Shown here in pieces: positions 21,528 through 28,842 of a DNA stretch of 64,000 bases (its first letter is position 1; each line of letters begins with the position of its first letter). The notes beneath the pieces were generated by a model that was not told the DNA's origin, made no database searches, and saw nothing but the letters and a program-made list of their open reading frames with translations. Source of the stretch: DATARH01 sp963746885. GTDB lineage: Bacteria; Pseudomonadota; Alphaproteobacteria; ATCC43930; CGMCC-115725. The stretch spans positions 1-64,000 of the forward strand of contig CAVVDM010000009.1 in the NCBI GenBank assembly GCA_963746885.1. Direction: 5' to 3'. Position numbers and translations under genes: made by a program.

Positions 21528-23015
21528 ATGAACCCGACCCAGGACACGCTCGATCTGGTCAAGGGCGCGCTGCGCTCGCCGGACGACCAGATCACCAAAT
21601 CGATTTCCACCGGCACTGGCCTCGTCGCCTACGATTTGCAGGCGCCAGCCAAAAACCTCTATCCGTTTGTGACGCCAATCCGCAACGCGCTGCCGCGGAT
21701 CGGCGGCGGCACCGGCACGGCGACCAATTGGCGTCAGGTGACGGCGCTAGTCGGCTCCGGCTTCGACGCGATGGGCTGGGTGCCGGAGGGTCAGCGCTCC
21801 GGCCAGATGTCGTATGCGACCGCTTCCAAATCGGCCGCCTTCGTGACGATCGGCGAGGAGGATTCGGCGACCTACGAAGCGATCAGCGCCGGCCGCCACT
21901 TCGAGGACATCCAGGCGCGGATGACCTTCCGCCTGCTGCAGAAGCTGATGCTGAAGGAGGAGATGGCGATCCTCGGCGGCAACGCATCGCTGCAGCTGGG
22001 AACGCCCGCCACGCCGGTGCTGTCGGCCTCGGGCTCCGGGGCGACGTTACCGAATGCGACCTATTCGGTGATCGTCGTCGCACTGACCCTCGAGGGCTTT
22101 CAGAATTCCAGCCTGGCCGATGGCGTCGCCACAACCAAGACAATCAACGGCGCCGACGGCAATACCTTTGTTTTGGCCGGCGGCTCATCCAACCAGAGCG
22201 CGGCTGCAACCCAGGCGGTCACGCTGGGCGAGACGCTGTTTGCCAGCGTCACCGCGATCCGGGGCGCCGTTGCCTATGCCTGGTTTGTCGGCACGGCCGG
22301 CGCCGAGAAGCTGGAAACCATCACCACTGTCAACTCGGCGGCGTTCTCCGCGCCGCTGGCCGGCACCGGCCAGGCCGCGACCGCGATCACCGCAGACAAC
22401 TCGGCCAATCCGAGCTACGCCTATGACGGGCTCCTGACGAGCGCGCTGAAGACGGGCTCGAACGCCTATGTGAGCAGCATGCCTACCGGCACGGCGGGGA
22501 CCGGCAGCGCGCTGACCGCCTCGGGGCGCGGCTCGGTCATCGAGATCGACACGATGTTCCAGCAGATGTGGGACCTCTATCAGGTGTCGCCGACCGTACT
22601 TTATGTCAATGTTCAGGAACTGAAGAACATCACCAGCAAGGTGCTGTCGAACGCCTCCGGACCGCTGCTGCACTACCAGGTTAGCGGTGACGGCAACGCC
22701 TATGATCTCGCCGCTGCCGGTGCGGTGTCGTTCTACTTCAACCCGTTCGCGCTGAATGGCGGCTTGCGCATCCCGGTGCGCATCCACCCGCGCGTCCCGC
22801 CCGGCACGATCATCGGCTGGGCCGAGAACCTGCCGGTGCAGTACCAGTCGAACGAGGTGCCCAACGTCGCCGAGGTAAAGACCCGGCAGGATTACTACCA
22901 GATCGACTGGCCGGTGGTGACCCGCCAGCGCCAGGTTGGCGTCTATGCCGAAGAGGTGCTGGCCGTCTACGCACCGTTTGCGATGGGTGTCATCACCAAT
23001 ATCGGCAACGGCTGA
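21528..23015 (+). CDS. Major capsid protein with an inserted Ig-like domain
   Basis: A 495-residue HK97-fold coat protein. The N-terminal part (to about 158) has Gly-Trp-Val-Pro-Glu-Gly-Gln-Arg and a Glu-Glu-Asp-Ser-Ala-Thr-Tyr-Glu helix. The C-terminal part has Leu-Tyr-Val-Asn-Val-Gln-Glu, Pro-Gly-Thr-Ile-Ile-Gly-Trp and Gln-Asp-Tyr-Tyr-Gln-Ile-Asp-Trp. Residues about 160-285 look like an inserted fibronectin/Ig-type module, which begins with Pro-Ala-Thr-Pro-Val-Leu-Ser-Ala and has alternating Thr/Ser/Gly strands. It would sit on the capsid outside. Ribosome site GGAAGG precedes the ATG. The 105 bases after it contain no gene. Confidence 0.85.
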   Translation: MNPTQDTLDLVKGALRSPDDQITKSISTGTGLVAYDLQAPAKNLYPFVTPIRNALPRIGGGTGTATNWRQVTALVGSGFDAMGWVPEGQRSGQMSYATASKSAAFVTIGEEDSATYEAISAGRHFEDIQARMTFRLLQKLMLKEEMAILGGNASLQLGTPATPVLSASGSGATLPNATYSVIVVALTLEGFQNSSLADGVATTKTINGADGNTFVLAGGSSNQSAAATQAVTLGETLFASVTAIRGAVAYAWFVGTAGAEKLETITTVNSAAFSAPLAGTGQAATAITADNSANPSYAYDGLLTSALKTGSNAYVSSMPTGTAGTGSALTASGRGSVIEIDTMFQQMWDLYQVSPTVLYVNVQELKNITSKVLSNASGPLLHYQVSGDGNAYDLAAAGAVSFYFNPFALNGGLRIPVRIHPRVPPGTIIGWAENLPVQYQSNEVPNVAEVKTRQDYYQIDWPVVTRQRQVGVYAEEVLAVYAPFAMGVITNIGNG

Positions 23016-23120
23016 GGCCCGCCGCGGCGGTGCGGAGAGCAACGGGGAGAGGCCATTCCACCGTGTCCTCCGAGCCGCCAGGGTGATTTTGCCGTTCTCA
23101 TTCTCCCGGAGCCTGAGCAA

Positions 23121-23759
23121 ATGGCGTTTGGCGACCTGACGACGCTCGATGACGTGAAGGCGTGGCTGCAGACCGGTCAGTCCCCGTTTCCCGACACCGA
23201 CGATGCGCTGCTGACGCGGCTGATCACGGCTGCCAGCCAGTTCATCCAGAGCTGGCTCAACCGCCAGATCGCGCAGGGCGACTGGCAGGAGGTACGCGAT
23301 GGCGGCGGCGGGCAACGCCTCGCCTTCGCCAATTTCCCGGTCACCGCGATGCTATCGCTGTCGATCGACGGCCTCCAGATCCCGCCGGCGCCGAGCGATG
23401 GCGGCTTCGGGGCGGGCTACGTCTTCACCCCGACCGAGCTCGCCTTGCGCGGCTATGTTTTTACCCGGCGCGCGCAAAACGTAATCCTCACCTACACCGC
23501 CGGCTATGCGACGACACCACCCGACATCGCGCAGGCCTGCATCGAGCTGGTCAGCCAGCGCTATGCGGAACGAACCCGCATCGGCGAGATATCCGGTTCG
23601 GTCAGCGGCAGCGAAACCGTCAGCTATTCGCAGAAAGACATGAGCGACGACGTGAAGACGCTGCTGTCGCAATACCGCACCGTCGCGCCGGTGTCGGGGT
23701 TTGTTCGGCGCCTGGCCACGACGGCGAGTGATCCCGCGCTGGTGGTCGCAGCATTATGA
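23121..23759 (+). CDS. Head-tail connector (gp6/adaptor-like)
   Basis: A 212-residue adaptor. Its N-terminal helices (Leu-Thr-Thr-Leu-Asp-Asp-Val-Lys-Ala-Trp-Leu, then Asp-Asp-Ala-Leu-Leu-Thr-Arg-Leu-Ile) and Ile-Gln-Ser-Trp-Leu-Asn-Arg-Gln are typical of the phage gp6-like connector that docks under the portal. A strand-rich insertion and a helical C-terminus (Ile-Ala-Gln-Ala-Cys-Ile-Glu-Leu-Val) follow. The position after the capsid gene fits the GTA order. The next gene starts inside its last codons (ATGA overlap). Confidence 0.8.
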   Translation: MAFGDLTTLDDVKAWLQTGQSPFPDTDDALLTRLITAASQFIQSWLNRQIAQGDWQEVRDGGGGQRLAFANFPVTAMLSLSIDGLQIPPAPSDGGFGAGYVFTPTELALRGYVFTRRAQNVILTYTAGYATTPPDIAQACIELVSQRYAERTRIGEISGSVSGSETVSYSQKDMSDDVKTLLSQYRTVAPVSGFVRRLATTASDPALVVAAL

Positions 23760-24190
23760 TCGAGCGCGAGACCATTTATGCGGCGCTGTTCACGCGCGTC
23801 GCGGCGGCGGCCAATTTTGTCACGGTGGCGCGCCGGATGCGCCCTTGGAGCAACCTGACCCCGGCCGAACAGCCGGCGCTCTACATGCGCCAGAAGACCG
23901 AAACCGCGGCGGTGCCGGCGCTGGGCGCACCAATGGTGTGGCGGCTCTTCGTCGAGCTTTACGTGTACGCCCATGCCAGCGACCCCCACGTGGCGCCGGC
24001 GACCGTACTCAACCCGCTGATCGATGCGGTCGAGGCGGCGCTCGCGCCGTCGGCGGTAACCGGAATGCAGGATCTGGGGCAGCCGGAAATGGTCCAGCAT
24101 GCGTATATCGCCGGCAAGGTCGAAACCAATGAGGGAGTCCGACGCGACCAGGCGGTCGCCACGATCCCCATCGAAATCCTCTGCCTCTAA
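23756..24190 (+). CDS. Tail-completion / head-closure-like protein
   Basis: A 144-residue protein that follows the connector with an ATGA overlap and precedes the tail tube. It begins with a helix (Ile-Tyr-Ala-Ala-Leu-Phe-Thr-Arg-Val). A strand-rich core (Ala-Leu-Tyr-Met-Arg-Gln-Lys, Trp-Arg-Leu-Phe-Val-Glu-Leu-Tyr-Val-Tyr) and a C-terminal Ile-Pro-Ile-Glu-Ile-Leu strand follow. Proteins with this pattern and place complete the tail end that meets the head. I assign the role mainly from position. No separate stopper gene is visible between connector and tail tube. Confidence 0.6.
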   Translation: MIERETIYAALFTRVAAAANFVTVARRMRPWSNLTPAEQPALYMRQKTETAAVPALGAPMVWRLFVELYVYAHASDPHVAPATVLNPLIDAVEAALAPSAVTGMQDLGQPEMVQHAYIAGKVETNEGVRRDQAVATIPIEILCL

Positions 24191-24226
24191 CGGCGCCTTC
24201 TTCATCCTGTTCAGGAGACTTCTGAC

Positions 24227-24991
24227 ATGCAGCTCGCATTCGGCGCCGGAGCGCTGTGGGGCAACCGTACCGATGTGACCGGATCGGGTATCGGCCCCGA
24301 TCAGTTCGGCATCTTGCAGGACGTGCAGATCGACTGGGATTGGACGACCAAGGAATTATGGGGCCAGTTCCAGTTCCCGCTCGATATCGCGCGCGGCCAG
24401 GGCAAGATCACCGGCAAGGCCAAGTTCGCCCGCATTTTTGGCGCGATCTACGGCGATCTGTTTTTCGGCCAGACCCCGGCGATCGGCCAGTTGACCGTAT
24501 CGGAGAACGAAGCGGCGGTGGTGCCGGCCACCACCCCGTACACGGCGACCGTCACGAATGCCGCCAATTACGTCGATGATCTGGGCGTTTTCTATGCCAC
24601 CGGAACCAACGCCGGCGATCGCTTCACGCAGGTGACGACGCCTGCCGCGGCGGGCGAGTATTCGGTCAACCTGACGACCGGCATCTACACTTTTGCCGCC
24701 GCCGATGCCGGCGCGGCGCTGTTGATCAGCTATGTCTACAATACCAGTTCCGGGAAGAAGCTGGCGCTGACCAACCAGCTGATGGGCTTCACCCCGACCT
24801 TCAAGGCGACGTTCTACACCACCAAGACGACGCAGGGGGTGCCGGCCGGGCTGGCGCTGGTGTTGAACGCCTGTACCGCGACAAAGCTGTCGCTGCCGAC
24901 CAAGATCGACGATTACGAGATTCAGGAATTCGATTTCAGCGCCTTTGCCGACGCGACCGGCGCGATCGGCACGCTCAGCGTCAACGAGTAG
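24227..24991 (+). CDS. Major tail tube protein
   Basis: A 254-residue tail protein that would polymerise into the tube. It opens with Phe-Gly-Ala-Gly-Ala-Leu-Trp-Gly, then Val-Gln-Ile-Asp-Trp-Asp-Trp-Thr-Thr-Lys-Glu-Leu-Trp, typical of a tube-protein beta-barrel. It ends in Tyr-Glu-Ile-Gln-Glu-Phe-Asp-Phe-Ser-Ala-Phe-Ala-Asp. The middle (about residues 105-170) is Thr/Ala-rich and may be an added surface loop or domain. CAGGAGA lies upstream of the ATG. It occupies the same position as RcGTA gp9. Confidence 0.78.
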   Translation: MQLAFGAGALWGNRTDVTGSGIGPDQFGILQDVQIDWDWTTKELWGQFQFPLDIARGQGKITGKAKFARIFGAIYGDLFFGQTPAIGQLTVSENEAAVVPATTPYTATVTNAANYVDDLGVFYATGTNAGDRFTQVTTPAAAGEYSVNLTTGIYTFAAADAGAALLISYVYNTSSGKKLALTNQLMGFTPTFKATFYTTKTTQGVPAGLALVLNACTATKLSLPTKIDDYEIQEFDFSAFADATGAIGTLSVNE

Positions 24992-24995
24992 AGCG

Positions 24996-25379
24996 ATGAG
25001 CGAAACCATCAGCCTTGGCGGCAGGCAGTTCGAGATCCGCCCGTTAAAGCTTGGCCAGCTGCGCCACCTGCTCGACGCGCTCGAGGAAATGGTGGGCAAA
25101 TCGGGGGGTGGGCTGATCGAGGCCGCCGCACGGGTGGTCGCTTCCGGCCTCGCGCCAACATATCCCGACCTCGGCGCAGACGCCGTCCTCGACCTGGAGG
25201 CGGGCGTCGCGGAACTCAACGAGGCGGTGGCCGCGATCCTGCGGGTCGCCGGGCTGAAACAAGCGGGGGAAGCGCAGCCGGTGGCGAGCCCGGGACCAGA
25301 CCCGGTGAACAACTCAGCGCCATCTACGGCGCCCTCGCCACCGGCTGCTGCTATTCCTACCGCGTCATCGACGACCTGA
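24996..25379 (+). CDS. Tail assembly chaperone (G-type product)
   Basis: A 127-residue acidic chaperone that should bind the tape measure during tail assembly. After Met-Ser-Glu-Thr-Ile-Ser-Leu-Gly-Gly-Arg it has Leu-Lys-Leu-Gly-Gln-Leu-Arg-His-Leu-Leu, then an Ala-Ala-Ala-Arg-Val-Val-Ala helix and Glu-Ala-Val-Ala-Ala-Ile-Leu. The last 35 residues are low-complexity Pro/Ala/Ser, which is what reading past a frameshift site looks like. It starts four bases after the tail tube stop. A longer product is predicted by a -1 shift into the overlapping frame. Confidence 0.72.
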   Translation: MSETISLGGRQFEIRPLKLGQLRHLLDALEEMVGKSGGGLIEAAARVVASGLAPTYPDLGADAVLDLEAGVAELNEAVAAILRVAGLKQAGEAQPVASPGPDPVNNSAPSTAPSPPAAAIPTASSTT

Positions 25380-25687
25380 CGCTGGCCGAGGCCGGCGAGA
25401 TTTTCGGATATTGGGAACACAGCCCGCCGGCATTTCTGATGTTGCAGACGATCGCGCGGATGCTCGGCTGGGCTCCGCCACCGGCGCCTGACGCAGCGCC
25501 CCGGATCGCCGACATCACCGCCGCCGCGCCGCCCGGCCTTGCCGTGGTGCGCGGTGGCGACATCGGCATGCCGGTCCCGATGCTCGACCCCGACGCGCTC
25601 GCCGCCCGCAACCGGGCATACGCTCTGGCGCTCGCCCGCCGCAACTGCCGCGAGGCGCCGAGGATTCGCGTGCCACCGCTAGGCTGA
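25271..25687 (+). CDS. Tail chaperone GT-type extension (-1 frame)
   Basis: The -1 frame overlapping the chaperone has no good start but encodes sensible sequence: Ile-Tyr-Gly-Ala-Leu-Ala, then Leu-Ala-Glu-Ala-Gly-Glu-Ile-Phe-Gly-Tyr-Trp-Glu and Leu-Gln-Thr-Ile-Ala-Arg-Met-Leu-Gly-Trp. It runs to a TGA at 25685-25687. A GGGGGAA heptamer at 25265-25271 is in the right phase (G GGG GAA) for slippage and would give a fusion of about 230 residues, the layout of phage G-GT proteins. The site is a candidate only. The shared open overlap is long. Confidence 0.6.
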   Translation, partial: SAAGGEPGTRPGEQLSAIYGALATGCCYSYRVIDDLTLAEAGEIFGYWEHSPPAFLMLQTIARMLGWAPPPAPDAAPRIADITAAAPPGLAVVRGGDIGMPVPMLDPDALAARNRAYALALARRNCREAPRIRVPPLG

Positions 25688-25781
25688 AACGCTTTTCCTC
25701 GATCGCGCTGTAACAGCGCCCGTCTGTCATTCCGAGAGTCCATCGGGGCGCCTGGAGCCCCATTTTCATGTGAGGTGCCAC

Positions 25782-26687
25782 GTGGCCGATGCGGTGCAGA
25801 TCAAGCTCGGCGCCGATATCAGCGGCGCGCTGTCGGCGATCAACGCGCTCAACCGGACGGTCGCGGCGGCGGACGCGCCGATCGCGCGTCTTACCCGGTC
25901 TTACCGCCGGTCCTTCGACGAGATCGGGGCGGGCTGGCAGAGGACCGTAACGGGGCTGATCGAGGGCACAACGACTTTCCGCGGGGCGGCATTGCGGGTC
26001 GCGCAGTCGGTCGAGCGCGGCTTTGTCGGCCTCGCCCAGACGACGCTGTCGCGGGCTGCGGCAGGGCCGCTTGCGGCGCTGCTCGGGCAGGCGGGACCGG
26101 CGGCCGGGCAGGGTGTCGGCGACGTGCTGGGCAATGCGCTGGGGCGGTGGATTTCCGGTGCGCCGCAGCAGCTCGGCGCGGCCGCGGCGTCGACCGCCAA
26201 CAGCGCGGCGCTGGCCGCCAACACCGCGGCGCTCGGCGCGCTGACCGCCTCGCTCGGGGTCTCCGCGGCGGCGGGCGGCGCCGGTGCGGTCGGAAGCGCT
26301 GCCTCGCTTGCTGGCGGCACGGCCCAGCTCGGCGCGGCGGCGGCGGGCGGCGGGGTTTTCGATTTTCTCGGCGGGCTGTTCTCGTTCGGCGGCGGCGGCA
26401 TCGTGCCGTCGGCGGCTGGCGGCTGGGCTTTGCCGAATTTTCCCGGCGCCCGGCCAGCGCTTTTGCACGCCCGCGAGATGGTCCTGCCGGCGCCGATCAG
26501 CGAGGGCTTGCAGCGGATGATTGGCGAGGGTGGCGGGAACGGAGCTGGAGGCGACATGCACCTGCATTTTCACGGGCCGTCGGATGGGCCGGCGGTCGAG
26601 CGCTGGTTCAGCGGGCTGATGGCGCGCAACCCTGGGGTCGTGCGCAACATGCTGCGCTCGAACGCTCTCACTCCGCGCACGATCTGA
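25782..26687 (+). CDS. Short tail tape-measure protein
   Basis: A 301-residue tape measure starting at GTG 25782 with Ala-Asp-Ala-Val-Gln-Ile-Lys-Leu-Gly-Ala-Asp-Ile. Helical segments (Arg-Ser-Phe-Asp-Glu-Ile-Gly, Ala-Leu-Arg-Val-Ala-Gln-Ser-Val-Glu) are followed by Ala/Gly-rich hydrophobic stretches. The C-terminus has Phe-Gly-Gly-Gly-Gly-Ile-Val-Pro-Ser-Ala-Ala-Gly-Gly and His-Ala-Arg-Glu-Met-Val-Leu-Pro, frequent at tape-measure ends. Tail length scales with this protein, so the tail would be short, close to GTA dimensions. A small hairpin GGGGC/GCCCC (25745-25761) lies in the gap before it. Confidence 0.75.
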   Translation: MADAVQIKLGADISGALSAINALNRTVAAADAPIARLTRSYRRSFDEIGAGWQRTVTGLIEGTTTFRGAALRVAQSVERGFVGLAQTTLSRAAAGPLAALLGQAGPAAGQGVGDVLGNALGRWISGAPQQLGAAAASTANSAALAANTAALGALTASLGVSAAAGGAGAVGSAASLAGGTAQLGAAAAGGGVFDFLGGLFSFGGGGIVPSAAGGWALPNFPGARPALLHAREMVLPAPISEGLQRMIGEGGGNGAGGDMHLHFHGPSDGPAVERWFSGLMARNPGVVRNMLRSNALTPRTI

Positions 26688-26697
26688 CGGGGATGTC

Positions 26698-27324
26698 ATG
26701 ACCGCGATATTCCCCGCGCTACCCGGGCTCGGCTGGTCGGTGACCAAGGCACCGCGCTTCGCCTCGCGCATCCAGCACGCCGTTTCCGGCCGCGAATTGC
26801 GTGTCCTCGATCAGCCCTATCCGATCTGGACCTGGACGCTGAGCTACACGCTGCTGCGCGACAAGTGGGACAGCCGCGGCGCCGGTGGACCCGGCGTCGG
26901 ATACGACGAGTTGCGCACGCTCGCCGGCTTTTTTTTGCAGCAGCAGGGCATTTTCGCGCCCTTCCTGTTCGACGACCCGACCGACGATGCGATCGCCGGG
27001 CAAGTCATCGGTACCGGCGACGCCAGTGTGAGCACCTTTCAGCTGGTGCGCAGCATGGCGGGTTTCGCCGAGCCGATCACCGCCCCCAATAGCGTCACCG
27101 CCATCTACTTCGACGGTGTGGCGCAGTCTCCGGCCGGGTATGCGATCGATGGCGACAGCGGTTTGGTGACCTTCACCACGCCGCCGCCGTCGGGCCAGCT
27201 GATCACCGCCGACTTCACCTATTGGTTCCGCGTCAGGTTTGCCGACGACACCGCCGAATTCGAGAACTTCATGTATCAGCTCTGGCAGTTGAAGCAGGTC
27301 AAATTGCAGACGGTGCTGCAATGA
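26698..27324 (+). CDS. Distal tail protein, DUF2460 (RcGTA gp12-like)
   Basis: A 208-residue protein of the DUF2460/TIGR02217 family, which forms the distal tail ring. Motifs: Ala-Pro-Arg-Phe-Ala-Ser-Arg-Ile-Gln, Gly-Arg-Glu-Leu-Arg-Val, Pro-Ile-Trp-Thr-Trp-Thr-Leu-Ser-Tyr, Phe-Phe-Leu-Gln-Gln-Gln-Gly and Phe-Leu-Phe-Asp-Asp-Pro-Thr-Asp. The C-terminus has Ala-Asp-Phe-Thr-Tyr-Trp-Phe-Arg-Val-Arg-Phe. Length equals that of the family. The stop overlaps the next ATG. Confidence 0.9.
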   Translation: MTAIFPALPGLGWSVTKAPRFASRIQHAVSGRELRVLDQPYPIWTWTLSYTLLRDKWDSRGAGGPGVGYDELRTLAGFFLQQQGIFAPFLFDDPTDDAIAGQVIGTGDASVSTFQLVRSMAGFAEPITAPNSVTAIYFDGVAQSPAGYAIDGDSGLVTFTTPPPSGQLITADFTYWFRVRFADDTAEFENFMYQLWQLKQVKLQTVLQ

Positions 27325-28289
27325 GACCCTGTTCCGCGGCGCTCGCCGCCTATCTCGCGGCGAATGACAGCGCCATCATCGCCGATCTGTACACCTTTGC
27401 GCTGACAAGCGGCGAAACCCTGCGCTATTCGGGCTGGACCACCGGGTTCAGCATCCCGGGCACCCGGTTTCCGAGCGGCAGCCTTAATTACAACACCACC
27501 TCCTACACCGATTTCGCGCTCGGGCCGCGCTTCGGCCGCTCGAAGGTGACGACCAAGATCGGCGTCGAGCCGACCGAGCTCGACATCGAAATCTATGCCG
27601 GCACCGACGATCTGATCGGCAGCACCGCCTTTGCCGACGCGGTGCGGGTCGGGCTGTTCGACGGCGCGACCGTGGAACTCGACCGGTTATTCGCGCCGTC
27701 GCCGTCGCCGGGCTCGGCAGCGCTTGACACCAGCCTCGGTGCCCTCTTGTGGTTTTACGGGCGTGTCGCAGACGTCGACATCGGGCGCAGCGCCATTCAG
27801 GTCAAGGTCAAGTCGCTGATGAATTTGCTGGCGATCCAGCAGATGCCGCGGCGGCTCTACATGGCGGGCTGCGGCCATGTGTTCGGCGATGCGATGTGCG
27901 GCTATGACCGGGCCAACGGCAAGGCGGCCGACGGCACCTCGACCGGCATCGGCGCGGTGACGGTCGCGGCGTCGGCCGGGACGACGCAGACCGAGTTGCA
28001 CAACACCACCTTCACCCCGCCGGCGGCGGCGAGCGGCGGCACAGCCTACGACCAGGGCACGATGACCTGCCTGACCGGCACCAATGCCGGGGCGAGCCGC
28101 ACGATCTTCAACATGATCGGCGGCGTCTGCTACCAGAAGAAGCCGTGGCTGTCGCCGGTCGCGATCGGCGACACGTTCCAGCTGCTGCCCGGCTGCGACC
28201 ATACCACTGCAACCTGCAACACCACCTTGCAGAACCTCGCGCGGTTTGGCGGCTTTCCCTACATCCCGCCGCCCGAGGCCGCGGCATGA
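27321..28289 (+). CDS. Tail hub protein, DUF2163 (RcGTA gp13-like)
   Basis: A 322-residue hub protein. The N-terminal half has Leu-Tyr-Thr-Phe-Ala-Leu-Thr-Ser-Gly, Leu-Arg-Tyr-Ser-Gly and Thr-Lys-Ile-Gly-Val-Glu-Pro-Thr-Glu-Leu-Asp. The C-terminal part has the DUF2163 cysteine set: Met-Ala-Gly-Cys-Gly-His-Val-Phe-Gly-Asp-Ala-Met-Cys-Gly-Tyr (about 181-195), Leu-Pro-Gly-Cys-Asp-His-Thr and Cys-Asn. In GTA hubs the equivalent cysteines hold an iron-sulfur cluster. That is family knowledge, not shown here. Residues about 215-240 are an extra Thr/Ala-rich insertion. Overlaps both neighbours by ATGA. Confidence 0.88.
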   Translation: MRPCSAALAAYLAANDSAIIADLYTFALTSGETLRYSGWTTGFSIPGTRFPSGSLNYNTTSYTDFALGPRFGRSKVTTKIGVEPTELDIEIYAGTDDLIGSTAFADAVRVGLFDGATVELDRLFAPSPSPGSAALDTSLGALLWFYGRVADVDIGRSAIQVKVKSLMNLLAIQQMPRRLYMAGCGHVFGDAMCGYDRANGKAADGTSTGIGAVTVAASAGTTQTELHNTTFTPPAAASGGTAYDQGTMTCLTGTNAGASRTIFNMIGGVCYQKKPWLSPVAIGDTFQLLPGCDHTTATCNTTLQNLARFGGFPYIPPPEAAA

Positions 28290-28411
28290 GCCCGGATCAC
28301 GCGACGCAGATCGTGTTCGACCCGCATGTCAGCCGGGCGATCTGCTGCCTGCTGCTGGCGCTCGCCGCCGTAGGGGTGGCCTTGCTGATCGACGAAGCAC
28401 GGCGGCGATGA
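28286..28411 (+). CDS. 41-residue membrane microprotein
   Basis: A short ORF linked to both neighbours by four-base overlaps (ATGA at 28286-28289 and 28408-28411), which argues it is translated. Sequence: a polar start, a hydrophobic segment Ile-Cys-Cys-Leu-Leu-Leu-Ala-Leu-Ala-Ala-Val-Gly-Val-Ala-Leu-Leu (about 19-34) and a basic end (Ala-Arg-Arg-Arg). It is one predicted transmembrane helix of unknown role, unusual between hub and peptidase genes. Confidence 0.5.
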   Translation: MSPDHATQIVFDPHVSRAICCLLLALAAVGVALLIDEARRR

Positions 28412-28830
28412 GCACACCAGAACTGCGCGCCGCGGTCGTGGCTGAGGCCGAGACCTGGATCGGCACGCCGTTTCACCATGCCGCGCGGGTCAAGGGGGCC
28501 GGCGTCGACTGCCTGATGCTGCTCGCCGAAATCTACGAGCGGGCCGGCGTGTCGGCCCACGTTGCGCCGCCGTTCTACGTGCCGGACTGGCACCTGCACC
28601 GCGACGCCGAACGCTACATGGAGGGGCTGCTGCACTACGCCCACCTGATCGAGACGCCGCAGACCGGCGATATCGCGCTGTTCCGCTTTGGCCGCACCTT
28701 CTCGCACGGCGCGATCGTCGTGACCTGGCCGCGCGTCATCCACGCCTACTGGGCGATCGGCGTCGTCTGGGGCGACGCCACTCTCTACCCGCTGAAAGAC
28801 CGCCCGGTGCGGTTTTTCAGCCCGTTCTGA
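28408..28830 (+). CDS. NlpC/P60-type tail peptidase (RcGTA gp14-like)
   Basis: A 140-residue cell-wall peptidase carried on the tail tip to open peptidoglycan on entry. The nucleophile is Cys35 in Gly-Val-Asp-Cys-Leu-Met-Leu, and the catalytic His100 lies in Phe-Ser-His-Gly-Ala-Ile. A third residue is probably His111 in Val-Ile-His-Ala-Tyr-Trp. Trp-Ile-Gly-Thr-Pro-Phe-His-His near the start is typical of the GTA/phage subgroup. It is minimal length, with no extra domains. Confidence 0.88.
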   Translation: MSTPELRAAVVAEAETWIGTPFHHAARVKGAGVDCLMLLAEIYERAGVSAHVAPPFYVPDWHLHRDAERYMEGLLHYAHLIETPQTGDIALFRFGRTFSHGAIVVTWPRVIHAYWAIGVVWGDATLYPLKDRPVRFFSPF

Positions 28831-28842
28831 CGCGAGTCCAAT

